The notes below the pieces were generated by a model that was not told where the DNA came from, made no database searches, and saw nothing but the letters and a program-made list of their open reading frames with translations. Below, in pieces: positions 5,591 through 5,848 of a DNA stretch of 5,848 nt. This DNA is from Candidatus Stahliibacteriota bacterium. Lineage in GTDB: Bacteria; Hydrothermota; Tepidihabitantia; SM23-42. The stretch's first letter is position 1, and each line of letters opens with the position of its first letter. Location: positions 1 to 5,848 of the forward strand of contig DAOVBK010000107.1 of NCBI GenBank assembly GCA_030670605.1, in the 5' to 3' direction. The position numbers and the translations under genes were made by a program.

Positions 5591-5848
5591 TCTTCGGCTT
5601 TTCAGGCGGTTTCGGTTTTTCTGGCACTTTTTGCAGGTCTGTCTTCTTTTTTTCTTTCTTCTGAGGTAGATTTGATCTTTTGTAGTCTGTTACATAGAAT
5701 CCGCTACCTTTGAAAATGAGACCAGCACCACCACTAATGAGACGTCTGAGTTGTCCTCTGCATTTAGGACATTTCTTAAGGGGTTCTTCACGTATTTGCT
5801 GGAATTCCTCGAATCTGTATTTACACTTAATGCATTCGTATTCGTAGG
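5586..5848 (-). CDS. FmdB-type zinc-ribbon protein (5' end cut by window)
   Basis: The visible part encodes 86 residues plus two bases of a further codon, ending with TAG at 5586-5588. It begins YEYECIKC, so only the initial Met-Pro and perhaps one more residue are missing. A zinc ribbon is formed by CIKC and, about 17 residues on, CPKC. It is followed by the family hallmark ISGGAGLIFKGSGFYVTDY. The C-terminal tail (about 25 residues) is rich in Lys, Pro and Glu and probably disordered. These proteins are called FmdB-like or putative regulatory proteins; their molecular role is not firmly established. It lies upstream of DUF2905 on the same strand and may share its transcript. Confidence 0.88.
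   Translation of the reverse strand, partial: YEYECIKCKYRFEEFQQIREEPLKKCPKCRGQLRRLISGGAGLIFKGSGFYVTDYKRSNLPQKKEKKKTDLQKVPEKPKPPEKPKS

Noticed and set aside
229..5848. Alternative genetic code (TGA as an amino acid)
   Set aside because: No gene here uses TGA as its stop, but six stops is too few to matter. All frames are complete under the standard code and glycine and tryptophan use ordinary codons.

Overview
The window is bacterial chromosomal DNA of moderate GC content, with compact gene packing, standard genetic code and short intergenic gaps. It looks like an accessory cell-envelope or glycan locus followed by two small housekeeping-type genes. No marker gene identifies the host. The combination of a glycosyltransferase family 39 membrane protein with an EVKQYSSD motif, a B12-binding radical SAM protein, a DUF2905 protein, an FmdB-type zinc ribbon, and short degenerate repeats between genes would fit a Patescibacteria (CPR) genome. 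That is an inference with perhaps even odds.

Left part (1-1752, + strand): about 200 bases without a recognisable gene hold two small inverted repeats. A near-consensus extended -10 promoter (189-216) follows, and then a polytopic membrane glycosyltransferase (229-1752) whose ATG lies only about six bases past the predicted transcription start.

Middle part (1749-5104, - strand): three tightly packed genes look like one operon. In order of transcription they are an SDR/NAD-epimerase-like protein (5104 to 4265), a B12-binding radical SAM enzyme (4246 to 2816) and a GT-B glycosyltransferase (2813 to 1749). A consensus promoter (TTGACT, 17 bases, TATAAT) sits so close to the first ATG that the transcript should be leaderless or almost so. 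The operon converges on the membrane glycosyltransferase gene: the two stop codons share bases. The operon's intrinsic terminator is written inside the coding sequence of that opposing gene (1689-1715). Together the genes suggest synthesis or modification of a nucleotide- or lipid-linked sugar and its transfer to an envelope glycan. The chemistry cannot be read from sequence.

Right part (5173-5848): a DUF2905 two-helix membrane protein (5433 to 5221) and the nearly complete FmdB-type zinc-ribbon gene (cut by the window end) lie on the - strand. The gaps beside DUF2905 are filled by a degenerate tandem repeat with a strict 8-base period (consensus YCTGATNN). It occurs as three blocks (5173-5220, 5436-5459, 5471-5590) whose edges coincide almost exactly with the gene ends, and its orientation flips between the second and third block. 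This 8-mer array is the most unusual thing in the window.
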